Part shown: piece by piece, positions 17,173 to 27,343 of the stretch
Position numbering within the stretch: the stretch's first letter is position 1
Layout: each line of letters begins with the position of its first letter
NCBI RefSeq assembly: GCF_900101475.1
Contig: NZ_FMZV01000005.1
Location: 62,001-126,000 of the forward strand
DNA: 64,000 bases
Origin: Ruegeria marina
GTDB taxonomy: Bacteria; Pseudomonadota; Alphaproteobacteria; Rhodobacterales; Rhodobacteraceae
Direction of reading: 5' to 3'
Translations under genes and position numbers: made by a program
Notes under the pieces: generated by a model
What the model was told of the DNA's origin: nothing
What the model saw: the letters and a program-made list of their open reading frames with translations, nothing else
The model's database searches: none

Positions 17173-18660
17173 TCAGGTGATCTGGTTGAGCAGGATGAAG
17201 ATGAGCGCAGACATCAGCGCCGCCGCTGGAACGGTGACGATCCAGGCCGCAACGACTGTCATGAAATGCGACCGGCGCACCAGCTTGCGCCGGCGGCGCT
17301 CTTCCTGCGGCAGGCGGAGCTCGGCCGGGCGGCGGTCTCGCAATGCGCGCAGCCGCTTTTCCGAATGCCACTCGCGATAGAACCCGACCCCGAACACGCC
17401 GCCAACGGCGATATGGGTGGAACTGACCGGCAGACCCAGCCAACTGGCGACGATTACCGTGATCGCGGCCGACAGCGCCACGCAATAAGCGCGCATCGGG
17501 TTCAGCTTGGTGATCTGGCTGCCCACCATGCGGATCAGTTTGGGACCGAACAGGAACAGGCCGAAAGACAGCCCGAATGCGCCGATCACCATCACCCAGG
17601 AAGGGATAGCCACCTTGGCGGCAAAGCTGCCGGCAGACGTCACATGCACGATGGCGGCGAGCGGTCCGACGGCATTGGCCACGTCATTGGCGCCATGGGC
17701 AAAGCTCAGAAGGGCGGCGGACAACACCAGCGGCAGGCCGAACAGCGCCTTGACCGAACGGGTGCGGTTCTCCATGCCTTCGGATTTGCGCCGCACCCAG
17801 GGCACGGTCACGGCCCAGATGACCAGGGCCGTGCCCAGCCCGATCAGCAGGGCCATCTGCAGGTCGATCTTGACCAGCTTTTTGACCCCCTTGACCGCCA
17901 GGTAAGTGGCAAAGGTTCCGGCCATGATCGCCACCAGGATCGGCACCCATTTGCGTGCTGCCGCGATCTTGTCCGGCTGGTACTGGATACGGTGCTTGAT
18001 CAGGGCCAGGAACATCGCAGCAATGCCGCCCCCCAGCACGGGCGAGATGATCCAGCTGGCGACGATCGCGCTCATGGTCGACCAGTCCACCGCCGAGAGG
18101 CCGGCCGCCGCCACGCCCGCGCCCATCACGCCGCCGACCACCGAATGGGTGGTCGAGACCGGCGCGCCGATCCAGGTGGCGAGGTTCACCCACAAGGCCG
18201 AGGAAATCAGCGCTGCCATCATCGCCCAGACAAAGACCTGCGCATCCTCGACCGAATGCGGGTCGATGATCCCCTTGGAGATGGTGGATACCACGTCCCC
18301 GCCCGCCAGCAGCGCACCTGCGGTTTCGGCCACGGCGGCAATGGCGATCGCCGCCCCCATGCTCAACGCGCCCGCACCTACCGCCGGCCCCATGTTGTTG
18401 GCGACGTCGTTGGCGCCGATGTTGATTGCCATGTAGGCGCCGAACGCTGCCGCCGCGACCACGACGAACCCGCCGGGCGCATGGCCAAAGGCCACCATGG
18501 CCGCCAATGCGGCAACGACGATGAAAGCCAGCGCGATGCCGGGGGCAACGAGCGGACGGGTCACGTAGTTCGCCGCCACTTCGATCCGGGAAATCCGGTT
18601 CAGGTCGGCGTCGAGCCTGCCCCACTGGGGTCTTGCGGTGGGTTCGGTCATCTGCGTCAT
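17173..18660 (-). CDS. pit: Inorganic phosphate transporter, PiT family
   Basis: A low-affinity phosphate (metal-phosphate/H+) symporter of 495 residues. The two inverted PiT repeats show as GANDVANNMGPAVGAGAL near residue 82 and GANDVANAVGPLAAI near 323; matching SxPVSTTHSVVGG and PVSSTHIAVGG motifs follow each. About ten or more membrane helices. A cytosolic basic segment (EKRLRALRDRRP) lies near 430. An array of three PhoB-like 7-mers (18718-18746) sits upstream in reverse orientation, consistent with repression by PhoB as known for Sinorhizobium orfA-pit. Confidence 0.94.
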   Translation of the reverse strand: MTQMTEPTARPQWGRLDADLNRISRIEVAANYVTRPLVAPGIALAFIVVAALAAMVAFGHAPGGFVVVAAAAFGAYMAINIGANDVANNMGPAVGAGALSMGAAIAIAAVAETAGALLAGGDVVSTISKGIIDPHSVEDAQVFVWAMMAALISSALWVNLATWIGAPVSTTHSVVGGVMGAGVAAAGLSAVDWSTMSAIVASWIISPVLGGGIAAMFLALIKHRIQYQPDKIAAARKWVPILVAIMAGTFATYLAVKGVKKLVKIDLQMALLIGLGTALVIWAVTVPWVRRKSEGMENRTRSVKALFGLPLVLSAALLSFAHGANDVANAVGPLAAIVHVTSAGSFAAKVAIPSWVMVIGAFGLSFGLFLFGPKLIRMVGSQITKLNPMRAYCVALSAAITVIVASWLGLPVSSTHIAVGGVFGVGFYREWHSEKRLRALRDRRPAELRLPQEERRRRKLVRRSHFMTVVAAWIVTVPAAALMSALIFILLNQIT

Positions 18661-18717
18661 CCGGCCTGGGAATGTCGCAGGATGCCATAGACCGCCTGAG
18701 GTTTCAGCGCAACCAGG

Positions 18718-18746
18718 CTGTCATTAAAGTGTAATCGGACTGTTAC
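18718..18746 (+). promoter_or_regulatory. PhoB-box-like array upstream of pit
   Basis: Three 7-mers on an exact 11-bp period: CTGTCAT (18718-18724), GTGTAAT (18729-18735), CTGTTAC (18740-18746), with A/T-rich spacer TAAA after the first. This is the Pho-box pattern (CTGTCAT-like half sites, 11-bp spacing). It lies 58 bp upstream of pit and points away from it; its last repeat overlaps the Nudix stop codon. Confidence 0.65.
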
Positions 18747-19201
18747 AATTGCCGCAGCAATTCCTGCAACTGCGGCTCCTGAACCATGTTTGCTGCCTCC
18801 AGCGGCGCGACCCAGCGCAGGGTGCGCTGGCCTGCTTCGGGGAATTCATCGGACTGTTCCGCGACATCCACCCGATAGACATAGGTTTCCACCGGCTCGA
18901 CCGTGCCGTTCTTGCGCCGCTTGCCATAGCCGAACACGCCGACCGGCTCGTCCGTCACCTCGGCACGCGAGACGCCCGCCTCTTCCCAGGCTTCGTGGAG
19001 CGCGGTTTCGGCCCCGCTCATGCCTTCGATCGGCCAGCCCTTCGGAACGATCCAGCGCCCGGTGTCCAGGCTGGTGATCAGCAGAACCTCTTGTCCCTGC
19101 GCGACAGGGCGCAGGCACAGCGCCGCAACTTGTGCCCTCTTGGGGCGCCTCAGGATGGGGCTTACCAATTCTGCCCATGCGCGACTGACCTTGGTTCTCA
19201 T
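18743..19201 (-). CDS. Nudix hydrolase (DIPP-like)
   Basis: A 152-residue Nudix protein of the diphosphoinositol-polyphosphate/Ap4A-hydrolase-like type (RWIVPKGWP strand before the box). The metal-binding HEAWEEAGV part of the Nudix box is near residues 73-81; the first Glu of the usual Gx5Ex7REUxEExGU is Met and the Arg is His here. Start at 19201 follows GGAGGTGGAGAGC, a strong site; the longer frame lacks one. Substrate unknown. It is upstream of pit on the same strand and divergent from gnd. Confidence 0.88.
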   Translation of the reverse strand: MRTKVSRAWAELVSPILRRPKRAQVAALCLRPVAQGQEVLLITSLDTGRWIVPKGWPIEGMSGAETALHEAWEEAGVSRAEVTDEPVGVFGYGKRRKNGTVEPVETYVYRVDVAEQSDEFPEAGQRTLRWVAPLEAANMVQEPQLQELLRQL

Positions 19202-19387
19202 GCTCTCCACCTCCGATTGGGTTGACGTTTGTTTTTTTGTGTCGCGTGGAAATATGTTCATGAAATATTCTTTTTGCGCCGGGATTCAACTGTTTTTCCC
19301 GTCTGTCGGTGTCCTGGGTTCACCCGCTTGCACAGGCCACACGCATCGCGCATCCTGAAACCGCAGCAGAGCGAGACCGGAGGAAGG

Positions 19388-20761
19388 ATGGGGCAACCAC
19401 GGATCGGACTATACGGTTTGGGCACCATGGGGAGTGCTCTGGCGCTAAATTTCGCCGGCCGTGGGATCGACATAGCCGTCGCCAATCGCGAAGCCGAATG
19501 GCTCGCGCCCTTCCTTGACCGGGCCGGGCCTTTGGCGGACCGGATCACCGGTTGTGCAGACCCCGCCGCGTTGGTCCTGTCTTTGCCGAGGCCGCGGCTG
19601 ATCCTCCTCATGATCCCCTCGGGCGCGCCGGTCGATGCGATGATCGACACATTCCTGCCGCTTCTCTCACCGGGCGATACCCTGATCGACGCCGGCAATT
19701 CCGATTTTCACGATACCCGCCGCCGGACAGCCGCCCTGACCGGGCAGGGGATCGGCTTCGTTGGCCTTGGCGTCTCGGGCGGCGAGGAAGGCGCACGCAA
19801 CGGGCCATCGATGATGCTGGGCGGTTCGCGGGATAGCTGGAGCCTGCTTCGCCCCCTCCTCGAACCCATCGCCGCGCGGTTCCAGGGTGATCCATGTGTC
19901 GCTCACATGGGGCCGGATGGCGCGGGGCATTTCGTCAAGACCGTGCACAACGGCATCGAATATGCCGACATGCAGATGATTGCCGAGGTCTACGGTCTCA
20001 TGCGGGACGGCGCCGGCTGGGGCGCCGCCCGCATCGGCGCGCTGTTTGCCGAGTGGGACAAGGGCCCGCTCAGGTCCTTCCTCGTGGAAACGACCGCCCG
20101 GGTTCTGGCTGCGGTCGATCCCGAAACCGGGCAGCCGATGGTCGACCTGATCCGGGATCGGGCCGGGCAGAAAGGCACCGGGCGATGGACCGTGATCGAG
20201 GCGCTGCGCCTTGGCCAATCCGCTTCGGTGATCGAGGCTGCCGTGGCCGCGCGCGGCTGGTCCGGCCTGCCGCGCCTGTCTGGCGCCAAGCCTGCCGGGC
20301 AGAGGCAGTTTCAGCCGGAACAGCTTGAAAACGCGTTGCAGGCGGGCCGCCTGATCGCCCATCTGCAAGGGTTCGGGATAATGCGCGCCGCCGCCGAGGA
20401 ATACGGCTGGCCGCTCGATCTGGCCCGCGTCGCCGAAATCTGGCGCGCGGGTTGCATCATCCGCTCTGACCTGCTCGACCGCCTCGCGCCGATCCTGCGT
20501 GGCGCGGGCGACGGGCCAATCTACCTGGCCCCCGAGGCCGCCGATCTGTTGTCCTCGGTTCTGCCTGCGCTGCGTGCCTCCGTTTCGCAGGCGGTCGCAA
20601 CGGCCCTGCCGGTTCCGGCGCTCTCCGCCGCGCTGGCCTGGGCCGACAGCCTGGCGCAGCCGCGCGGCACGGCGAACCTGATCCAGGCCCAGCGTGACGC
20701 CTTTGGCCGCCACGGCTTCGAACGCATCGACAGGCCCGGCGAGGCGCATTTCGACTGGTGA
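19388..20761 (+). CDS. gnd: 6-phosphogluconate dehydrogenase, decarboxylating
   Basis: Oxidises 6-phosphogluconate to ribulose 5-phosphate and CO2 with NADP+. The Rossmann motif GLYGLGTMG starts at residue 6; substrate-binding GVSGGEEGARNGPSMM is near 128 and catalytic lysine/asparagine lie in HFVKTVHNGIEYADMQ near 178. The 457 residues match the long enzyme class with a full helical C-terminal domain ending in the Arg/His tail (FGRHGFERID). ATG 19388 follows GGAGGAAGG. It is a single gene, divergent from the Nudix gene. Confidence 0.95.
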   Translation: MGQPRIGLYGLGTMGSALALNFAGRGIDIAVANREAEWLAPFLDRAGPLADRITGCADPAALVLSLPRPRLILLMIPSGAPVDAMIDTFLPLLSPGDTLIDAGNSDFHDTRRRTAALTGQGIGFVGLGVSGGEEGARNGPSMMLGGSRDSWSLLRPLLEPIAARFQGDPCVAHMGPDGAGHFVKTVHNGIEYADMQMIAEVYGLMRDGAGWGAARIGALFAEWDKGPLRSFLVETTARVLAAVDPETGQPMVDLIRDRAGQKGTGRWTVIEALRLGQSASVIEAAVAARGWSGLPRLSGAKPAGQRQFQPEQLENALQAGRLIAHLQGFGIMRAAAEEYGWPLDLARVAEIWRAGCIIRSDLLDRLAPILRGAGDGPIYLAPEAADLLSSVLPALRASVSQAVATALPVPALSAALAWADSLAQPRGTANLIQAQRDAFGRHGFERIDRPGEAHFDW

Positions 20762-20954
20762 CCGGCCCGGCTTGCGGAACGCCCCGACAGCAGAATGCGC
20801 TTCACCCGGTTCCGGCGGCATCAAGAAAGTTGACACAACAATAAATCTTTGGACTTACTGGCTGATCCGCAAGCGTTTTTCGCCTTGTATCCGGCGGATC
20901 GCGCTCTCTGCGGCAAGGTAATTTTTAATACCGGTTTCCCCGAGGGAGAACTCA

Positions 20955-21650
20955 ATGACCAACAAACTGATTGCAGAAGTTTTCGGAACCTTCTGGCTGG
21001 TGCTCGGCGGCTGCGGCAGCGCCGTGCTCGCGGCCGGGGTCGCAGACGTCGGGATCGGCTGGGCAGGCGTCAGCCTGGCCTTCGGCCTCACCGTCCTGAC
21101 CATGGCCTATGCCGTGGGACATATCTCGGGCGGCCATTTCAACCCGGCGGTGTCGCTGGGCCTTATGGTGGCGGGCCGCTTCGATGGCAAACTGCTCCTG
21201 CCCTACTGGGCGGCGCAGGTTGTCGGCGCGATACTCGCTGCCCTGGTGCTCTATATCATCGTCTCCGGCGGTGCCGGTTTTGCGGGCGTCGGCGGCTTTG
21301 CCTCCAACGGCTATGGCGCGGCCTCGCCCCAGGGCTACTCGATGATCTCGGGCCTGGTGACCGAGGTGGTGCTCACTGCCTTCTTCCTGATCATCATTCT
21401 CGGCGCCACGTCCAAGGGCGCCCCGGCGGGTTTCGCGCCCATAGCCATCGGCCTCGGTCTGACGCTCATTCACCTGGTGTCGATCCCGGTGACCAATACC
21501 TCGGTCAACCCCGCCCGCTCGACCGGCGTGGCGCTGTTCGCCGACGGTCCGGCGCTGGCGCAGCTCTGGCTGTTCTGGGTCGCGCCCCTGATCGGCGGGG
21601 CGCTCGGCGCGATCCTGTGGAAGGTCATCGCCGGCAGCAAGGCCGACTGA
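20955..21650 (+). CDS. aqpZ: Aquaporin Z
   Basis: Water channel of the inner membrane, 231 residues, six helices. Both signature loops are present: [12 protein letters not shown] with NPA at 63-65 and [12 protein letters not shown] with NPA near 186-188, followed by the pore arginine of the water-selective group. The narrow-filter residues Phe, His and Arg typical of AqpZ are plausible from TAEVV-like and [10 protein letters not shown] positions. Start is preceded by GAGGGAGAACTCA. Single gene; a GMC oxidoreductase follows 115 bp later. Confidence 0.96.
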   Translation: MTNKLIAEVFGTFWLVLGGCGSAVLAAGVADVGIGWAGVSLAFGLTVLTMAYAVGHISGGHFNPAVSLGLMVAGRFDGKLLLPYWAAQVVGAILAALVLYIIVSGGAGFAGVGGFASNGYGAASPQGYSMISGLVTEVVLTAFFLIIILGATSKGAPAGFAPIAIGLGLTLIHLVSIPVTNTSVNPARSTGVALFADGPALAQLWLFWVAPLIGGALGAILWKVIAGSKAD

Positions 21651-21765
21651 TACCCGTGCTGATGAACACCGGTTCCCGCCGCGCCCCCGAATGCGCGGCG
21701 GGCATCGAACACGCCCATTGCATCCCCCGTCCCGATCGGCAAGCTGGCAGACGAGGGAGAGTGAC

Positions 21766-23373
21766 ATGACCGAGCAGCTTGCAGGCGATTACGACTACAT
21801 CATCGTGGGGGGTGGCACCGCCGGCTGCGTGCTGGCCAACCGGCTCAGCGCCGACCCAAAGACGCGCGTCCTGCTGCTCGAGGCGGGCGGCAAGGGCCAT
21901 TACCACTGGGTGCATATCCCGGTGGGTTACCTCTATTGCATCGGCAATCCGCGCGTCGACTGGATGATGAAGACCGCCGCCGAACCCGGCCTGAACGGTC
22001 GCAGCCTGGTCTATCCGCGTGGCAAGGTTCTGGGCGGCTGCACCTCGATCAACGGCATGATCTACATGCGCGGGCAGGCCGCCGACTACGACGGCTGGCG
22101 GCAGATGGGCAATACCGGCTGGGGCTGGGACGACGTTCTGCCCTGGTTCCGCCGCTCCGAGGATCACCACAAGGGCGAGAGTGACCTGCACGGGGCAGGG
22201 GGCGAGTGGAAGGTCACCACCCAGCGCCTGAGTTGGGAGATCCTGCGTGCCTTTCAACAGGGCGCGCGCGAATTCGGATACGAGCCCACCGAGGATTTCA
22301 ACAGCGGCACCAACGAGGGATCGGGCTTTTTCGAGGTCAACCAGAGAAAGGGCGTGCGCTGGAACACCACCAAGGCCTTCCTGCGCCCGGCGATGAACAG
22401 GTCCAACCTGCGGGTGCTGACCCGGGCCGAAACGCAGCGGTTGATCCTCGACGGCAAGCGTGTCACCGGCGTCGCCTTCCGCCACAACGGGGCGGACCAT
22501 ACCGCCATCGCGCGGGCCGAGGTGCTGCTCGCCGCGGGCGCCATCAACTCGCCCAAGCTGATGGAGCTTTCGGGCATCGGCCAGCCCGACCGCCTTTCGG
22601 CGCTGGGCATTGCCCCGGTGCACGACCTGCCCGGCGTGGGCGAGAACCTGCAAGATCACTTGCAGATCCGCACCGTGTTCAAGGTGTCGAACACGCCCAC
22701 CCTGAACGAGACGGCCAATTCGCTCACCGGCCGCATCGGTATCGCGCTGAAATATGCGCTGACCCGCTCGGGGCCGCTCAGCATGGCGCCCAGCCAGTTC
22801 GGCATGTTCACGAAATCCGATCCCAGCCTGGAAACCCCCGACCTGGAATACCATGTGCAGCCGCTCTCCACCGACCGGCTGGGCGACCCGCTGCACCCCT
22901 TCCCGGCCATCACCGTCTCGGTCTGCAACCTGCGCCCCGAAAGCGTCGGCGATTGCCACATCACCACCGCGGACACCGGGCAACAGCCGCATATCCGGCT
23001 CAACTACCTCAGCGCCCCGCGCGACCAGCAGGTCGCCGTCGCCGCCATCAAGCAGGCCCGCCGGATCATGACGGCAAAGGCGCTCGCGCCCTACAGGCCG
23101 CAGGAATTCCTGCCCGGCCCGCATATCGCCAGCGATGCCGATCTGCTGCGTGAGGCCGGCAATATCGCCACCACGATCTTTCACCCGGTGGGCACCTGCA
23201 AGATGGGCCGGGACCCGATGGCGGTGGTCGCCCCTGACCTGCGGGTGCACGGTCTCTCCGGGCTGCGGGTGATCGACGCCTCGATCATGCCCAGGATCGT
23301 CAGCGGCAACACCGCCTCGCCCGTGATCATGATCGCCGAAAAAGCCGCCGACATGATCCGCAGCGGCACCTGA
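21766..23373 (+). CDS. GMC family oxidoreductase (choline/alcohol dehydrogenase-like)
   Basis: An FAD-dependent flavoenzyme of 535 residues. The dinucleotide-binding motif [19 protein letters not shown] starts near residue 7; the first GMC signature is in [20 protein letters not shown] near 84-103, the second in [15 protein letters not shown] near 258, and the active-site histidine in HPVGTCKMG near 476. Substrates are primary alcohols or choline-like compounds; choline betaine genes are absent nearby, so an alcohol dehydrogenase of the AlkJ type is equally possible. A hairpin repeat follows the stop. Confidence 0.92.
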   Translation: MTEQLAGDYDYIIVGGGTAGCVLANRLSADPKTRVLLLEAGGKGHYHWVHIPVGYLYCIGNPRVDWMMKTAAEPGLNGRSLVYPRGKVLGGCTSINGMIYMRGQAADYDGWRQMGNTGWGWDDVLPWFRRSEDHHKGESDLHGAGGEWKVTTQRLSWEILRAFQQGAREFGYEPTEDFNSGTNEGSGFFEVNQRKGVRWNTTKAFLRPAMNRSNLRVLTRAETQRLILDGKRVTGVAFRHNGADHTAIARAEVLLAAGAINSPKLMELSGIGQPDRLSALGIAPVHDLPGVGENLQDHLQIRTVFKVSNTPTLNETANSLTGRIGIALKYALTRSGPLSMAPSQFGMFTKSDPSLETPDLEYHVQPLSTDRLGDPLHPFPAITVSVCNLRPESVGDCHITTADTGQQPHIRLNYLSAPRDQQVAVAAIKQARRIMTAKALAPYRPQEFLPGPHIASDADLLREAGNIATTIFHPVGTCKMGRDPMAVVAPDLRVHGLSGLRVIDASIMPRIVSGNTASPVIMIAEKAADMIRSGT

Positions 23374-23388
23374 CAGCCCGTCATTCCT

Positions 23389-23418
23389 GCTTCTTTCTGG
23401 TCCGAAATACTCCGGGGG
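23389..23418 (+). repeat. TTTC/GAAA hairpin repeat, copy 4
   Basis: CTTCTTTCTGGTCC then GAAATACTCCGGGGG, followed by GGCCC/GGGCC-type and GGGGGC/GCCCCC stems to 23454. It occupies the gap between the converging GMC and LysR genes. Confidence 0.75.
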
Positions 23419-23466
23419 TGAGGCCCGTCAGGGCCGAGGGGGCAGCGCCCCCTTGCTCCGCCCGGT

Positions 23467-24408
23467 TCAGCGCTCCGGCCGATAGGCCTGCGCGATCATC
23501 GCCTGTTCACGCTGCGCCACATAGGCGGTGCGGAACCGGGGCGCAAAGAACGCGACAAAGGCGCGGACCTCGGGGCGGCGATAGGCGTCCGGGCCGATCA
23601 CCAGCCACGAAGTGCTGTCGGTGTCCGGAACCGGATCAAAACAGCGCACCAGCGTCGGGTAATCGGTGGCATACAAGATCGCCACCGGACCGATGCCCAG
23701 GCCCGCCTCGATGCTGGCGGTCACCGATTCCGGCTCGCCGCAGCGCGCCACGATCTGCTCGGGCGAAATCCGTTCCATCAGCCAGCTGTTCAGCCGCATG
23801 GCCCCCGGCATGGGGTCGTAGATGACAAAGGTATGACCGGCGAAATCATCGGGCCCCGTCGGTACCCCATGGCGCGCGGCATAGTCGCGCGATGCGTAAA
23901 GGGCCGATTTGACGTCGGTGAGCTTTGAACAGATCAGCCGCTCGTTGGTGATCTGGGGCGTGATACGGATGGCGATGTCGGCCTCTCCCGCCGCCAGATC
24001 GAGTATGTCATAAGTCGAGATCAATTCGAAACGGATCTCGGGGTGCCCGTCACGGAAATCTGACAGGATCTTGGTGAAAATCGGCGAGAAATTCCGGTTG
24101 GGGGCGGTAATCCGGATCGGCCGGGCGTTGGACTTGCGCGCCTTGGTCGCGGCCTCCTCCAGGTTTCTGGCCGAGGCTTCCAGCATCTCCGCCTGCGGCA
24201 GCAGGTCCCGCGCCACTAGAGTCGGGCGGAACCCGCGGGTATCGCGCTCGAACAGCGTCAGCCCCAACTGATGCTCCAGCGTCTCGATCTGGCGGGCGAC
24301 GGTCGGCTGCGACACCCCCAGCACTCTCGACGCGGCCAGTGTCGATCCCTCGCGGTAGACTGCCAGAAAGACGCGAATGTCCGACCAGTTCAACGACCAC
24401 CTCTTCAT
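23467..24408 (-). CDS. LysR family transcriptional regulator
   Basis: A 313-residue LTTR: N-terminal winged helix (residues 5-65; [22 protein letters not shown] is the recognition segment), then a periplasmic-binding-like effector domain. Start MKRWSLNW at 24408 was chosen; the longer frame runs through the intergenic space. It converges on the GMC oxidoreductase gene and is divergent from a small ORF, either of which might be its target. Effector unknown. Confidence 0.9.
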   Translation of the reverse strand: MKRWSLNWSDIRVFLAVYREGSTLAASRVLGVSQPTVARQIETLEHQLGLTLFERDTRGFRPTLVARDLLPQAEMLEASARNLEEAATKARKSNARPIRITAPNRNFSPIFTKILSDFRDGHPEIRFELISTYDILDLAAGEADIAIRITPQITNERLICSKLTDVKSALYASRDYAARHGVPTGPDDFAGHTFVIYDPMPGAMRLNSWLMERISPEQIVARCGEPESVTASIEAGLGIGPVAILYATDYPTLVRCFDPVPDTDSTSWLVIGPDAYRRPEVRAFVAFFAPRFRTAYVAQREQAMIAQAYRPER

Positions 24409-24501
24409 TTCCGAAGAACCGCGCAACGCCGTCGTGTATACCATGCCGCTTGCGCGCCACCTAATGTTCTTTGTGTGATGCCCAAGCAAGGGGAGGCCGG
24501 G

Positions 24502-24729
24502 ATGGCCATGCAGGACAGCTTTCCGACCCGCTTCAAAATCATGTGCGCGTTTCTGGCGCGGCCGCTGTCCTGGCGCCGCTCCCAGGCGGCCCCACTGCCC
24601 GAGACCGAGACCAAGGACGACCGCGCGCGCCGCGCCTTCCCGCGGGAAATCTTCGAACTCTGCCCCGAGGCCCTTGCGTCGGAGTACGGCCTGCACGATG
24701 CAATCGTGGGCTTGTCCGGCCGCTACTGA
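24502..24729 (+). CDS. Small hypothetical protein (75 aa)
   Basis: Begins MAMQDSFPTRFKIMCAF after a strong GGGGAGGCCGGG site. It has a basic/hydrophobic start, a charged middle (PETETKDDRARRAF) and a C-terminal helix ending GLHDAIVGLSGRY. GC3 bias supports coding. No domain is recognised. It is divergent from the LysR gene (94-bp gap), the classic layout for a LysR target, and converges on hrpB with a 12-bp gap. Confidence 0.6.
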   Translation: MAMQDSFPTRFKIMCAFLARPLSWRRSQAAPLPETETKDDRARRAFPREIFELCPEALASEYGLHDAIVGLSGRY

Positions 24730-24741
24730 CCTCGGGCCCGA

Positions 24742-27204
24742 CTAAGAGGCGCCGCCCCGCGGCTTGGCCCTGAGCGTCGGATCGGCGGCGCGCGGGTCCT
24801 CGGGCCAGGGGTGTTTTGGATATTGCGCCCGCATGTCCTTGCGCACATCCGCATAGGAGCCGTCCCAGAATCCCGGCAGGTCGCGGGTGATCTGGATGGG
24901 GCGCTGGGCAGGGGACAGGAGCGTGATCTTCAGCGGCACGCCCGCCACCATCGGGTGCTGAGTCACCCCGAACATCTCTTGCAGGCGGACCGAGATTTCC
25001 GGCACCTCATGTTCATAGTCGATCGGCACCTTGCGCCCCAGGGGCGTGACGAATGCTCCTGGCGCGCGCGCCTCCAGTTCCTGGCTCTGTCCCCAGTCGA
25101 GCCGCGCCTTCAGCGCTGGCAGCAGATCGAAGCGTTTCCAGTCCTCGGCGCTGCGTACCCCGGTCAGCATCGGCAACAGCCAGTCCTCCAGACTGGCCAT
25201 CAGCCCGGCTTGCGAGAAATCCGGCAGGTCCGCGCCCCCGGCGCGGACCAGTTCCACCCGCCGCGCCAGCCGGGCCGCGGCCCCCTCCGGCCGCAGACCG
25301 AGGTCGCGCACGCCGTCCAGCATCGCGCGGGCCACGGCCTCGGAGGGGACGTCCTTCCAGAGGCGGTCGCTCAGCGTGATCGCGCCCAGCCGCTCCTGCT
25401 GCCGTGCGATCACCCGGCGTTCGCGCCGCGACCACTCGCAAGTATCGACCAGGGTGATCTGGTCGCCGAACAGTGTCCGCAACTCGGCCTCGCCGATCCG
25501 CGCGGCCATGCGGATACGCGCCTCGCGCGGGTCGCCATCGGTGTCGATGGCCACCAGATAGGGCGCGCCGGCCAGTGTCTCGCCGAGGTCCAGCGCCGCG
25601 CCCTTGCCGCCCGACAGGACGAAGCGGGGCGCCTCACCCTTGCGGCGCTGGCCGATCCGGTCGGGATAGGCAAGCGCGGCCATCGCCGCCGGGCTCATCG
25701 CCTCGGGCGATGTCTCTGCCTGCCGCTCCAGCCGTTTGGCCTCGCCCCGGATGCGGTCGATCACCGCCATGTTCATCTCATAAGGCCGCTCGCGCCGGAA
25801 CCGCGCCGGGTCGCGCAGGGCGTCCAGCCGCAACTCCAGATCGGCGGGCGCACCGCGCAGCGGGTCGCGCTCGGCCATCAGCGCCGCCAGCGGCGCCGCC
25901 TGCCGCCCGGCCATGGCCAGCATGTGGCCGAGCCGCGGATGCAACGGCAGCGATGCCAGTACGCGGCCGTGCTCGGTGATCCGCCCGCGTCCGTCGAGCG
26001 CGCCCAGCATGGCCAACAACGCCCGCGCCTCGGCCAGCGCGCCCTCGGGGGGCTGGGTCAGAAACGGCAGATCCTCGGGCTCGGCCCCCCAGAGCGCCAG
26101 TTCCAGCGCAAGGCCGGCCAGATCCGCCGCCTCGATCTCGGCCGGCGGAAACCCGGCCAGCGCCCCTTCCTCGCCGCGCGTCCAGAGCCGGTAACAGACG
26201 CCCTCGGTCACTCGCCCCGCGCGCCCCGCGCGTTGGGTCGCCTCGGCCCGCGTCACCCGTTCAGTGACCAGCCGCGACATCCCCGAGCCGGGATCGAACC
26301 GCGCCCGCCGTGCCTGACCCATGTCCACGACGACCCGGACGTCGGGAATGGTCAGCGAAGTTTCGGCGATCGAGGTCGCCAGCACCACCTTGCGCCCCTT
26401 TGCGACAGGGGCCAGCGCCGCGCCTTGCGCGCCGAAGGGCATGGCCCCGAACAGCGGCCTGATCGCGCAGTCCTTTGGCAGGCGCGCGGACAGCAGCGCC
26501 TCGGCGCGCCGGATCTCCCCCTCGCCGGGCAGGAACACCAGCAGCCCGCCGTGGCTGCCACGGGTGTCCGCCTCGGCCTGTACGACGAGATCGGCCAGCG
26601 CCTCCACCCGTCGCACGCGCGGATCCAGCGGACGGTCCAGCCAGCGGGTCTCGACCGGAAAGGCGCGTCCCTCGGATGTCACCAGCGGCGCCTCCATCAA
26701 CTCCGCCACCGGGGCCGCATCCAGCGTTGCCGACATCGCCAGCAGGATCAGCTCCTCGCGCAGCGCGCCCGCAACTTCCAGGCAGAGCGCCAGACCCAGA
26801 TCGGCATTCAGCGAGCGTTCGTGGAATTCGTCGAAGATCACCGCACCGACGCCGGGCAGATCGGGATCCGATTGCAGCATCCGGGTCAGGATGCCTTCGG
26901 TAACCACCTCGATCCGGGTCGATTTCGAAATCCTGGCCTCGCCCCTGATCCGATAGCCCACGGTCTGGCCCAACGGCTCGCCCAGGGTTTCGGCCATCCG
27001 TTCCGCCGCCGCCCGCGCCGCAAGCCGGCGCGGCTCGAGCATCACGATCCGTCCGGGCGTCAGCCCGGCCTCCAATATGGCCAGCGGCACCCGCGTGGTC
27101 TTGCCCGCCCCCGGTGGGGCTTGCAGGACCGCACGTCCCCGCAGGCGCAGGGCGGAAAGCAGATCGGGCAGGGCGTCTTCGATGGGCAGGCGGGTCATGT
27201 CCAT
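24742..27204 (-). CDS. hrpB: ATP-dependent helicase HrpB
   Basis: A DEAH-type RNA helicase of 820 residues. Walker A is APPGAGKTT near residue 29, the DEAH-position motif reads DEFH near 125, SAT near 158, and motif VI QRAGRAGR near 322. The HA2-like region follows, and the C-terminal HrpB-specific domain (from about 690) has VPIDYEHEVPEISVRLQEMFG. Cellular role is not well defined; HrpB is a single-gene helicase in many proteobacteria. Start could be Met3. An apparent very long ORF on the other strand is its antisense shadow. Confidence 0.95.
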   Translation of the reverse strand: MDMTRLPIEDALPDLLSALRLRGRAVLQAPPGAGKTTRVPLAILEAGLTPGRIVMLEPRRLAARAAAERMAETLGEPLGQTVGYRIRGEARISKSTRIEVVTEGILTRMLQSDPDLPGVGAVIFDEFHERSLNADLGLALCLEVAGALREELILLAMSATLDAAPVAELMEAPLVTSEGRAFPVETRWLDRPLDPRVRRVEALADLVVQAEADTRGSHGGLLVFLPGEGEIRRAEALLSARLPKDCAIRPLFGAMPFGAQGAALAPVAKGRKVVLATSIAETSLTIPDVRVVVDMGQARRARFDPGSGMSRLVTERVTRAEATQRAGRAGRVTEGVCYRLWTRGEEGALAGFPPAEIEAADLAGLALELALWGAEPEDLPFLTQPPEGALAEARALLAMLGALDGRGRITEHGRVLASLPLHPRLGHMLAMAGRQAAPLAALMAERDPLRGAPADLELRLDALRDPARFRRERPYEMNMAVIDRIRGEAKRLERQAETSPEAMSPAAMAALAYPDRIGQRRKGEAPRFVLSGGKGAALDLGETLAGAPYLVAIDTDGDPREARIRMAARIGEAELRTLFGDQITLVDTCEWSRRERRVIARQQERLGAITLSDRLWKDVPSEAVARAMLDGVRDLGLRPEGAAARLARRVELVRAGGADLPDFSQAGLMASLEDWLLPMLTGVRSAEDWKRFDLLPALKARLDWGQSQELEARAPGAFVTPLGRKVPIDYEHEVPEISVRLQEMFGVTQHPMVAGVPLKITLLSPAQRPIQITRDLPGFWDGSYADVRKDMRAQYPKHPWPEDPRAADPTLRAKPRGGAS

Positions 27205-27303
27205 CTTATCGCCACAGTACGGGACAAAGGTCTAGGCCCCAATCCGGAATTGCGGCCCCGTCGCCATCCGGGTTCGAGCCACTGGCGCCACGGATGGCGA
27301 CCC

Positions 27304-27331
27304 GCCGGAGTATTTCCAACCAGAAAGAAGC
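27304..27331 (-). repeat. TTTC/GAAA hairpin repeat, copy 5
   Basis: On the minus strand CTTCTTTCTGGTTGGAAATA then CTCCGGCGG; the stem is TTTC/GAAA. Confidence 0.7.
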
Positions 27332-27343
27332 AGAAGCGTTCGG

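Noticed and set aside
19249-19268. Direct repeat GAAATAT x2 between Nudix gene and gnd
   Set aside because: Only two short copies in an AT-rich promoter gap; not enough to call an operator.
27281-27300. tRNA T-loop-like GGGTTCGAGCC
   Set aside because: No acceptor stem or anticodon arm could be built around it.
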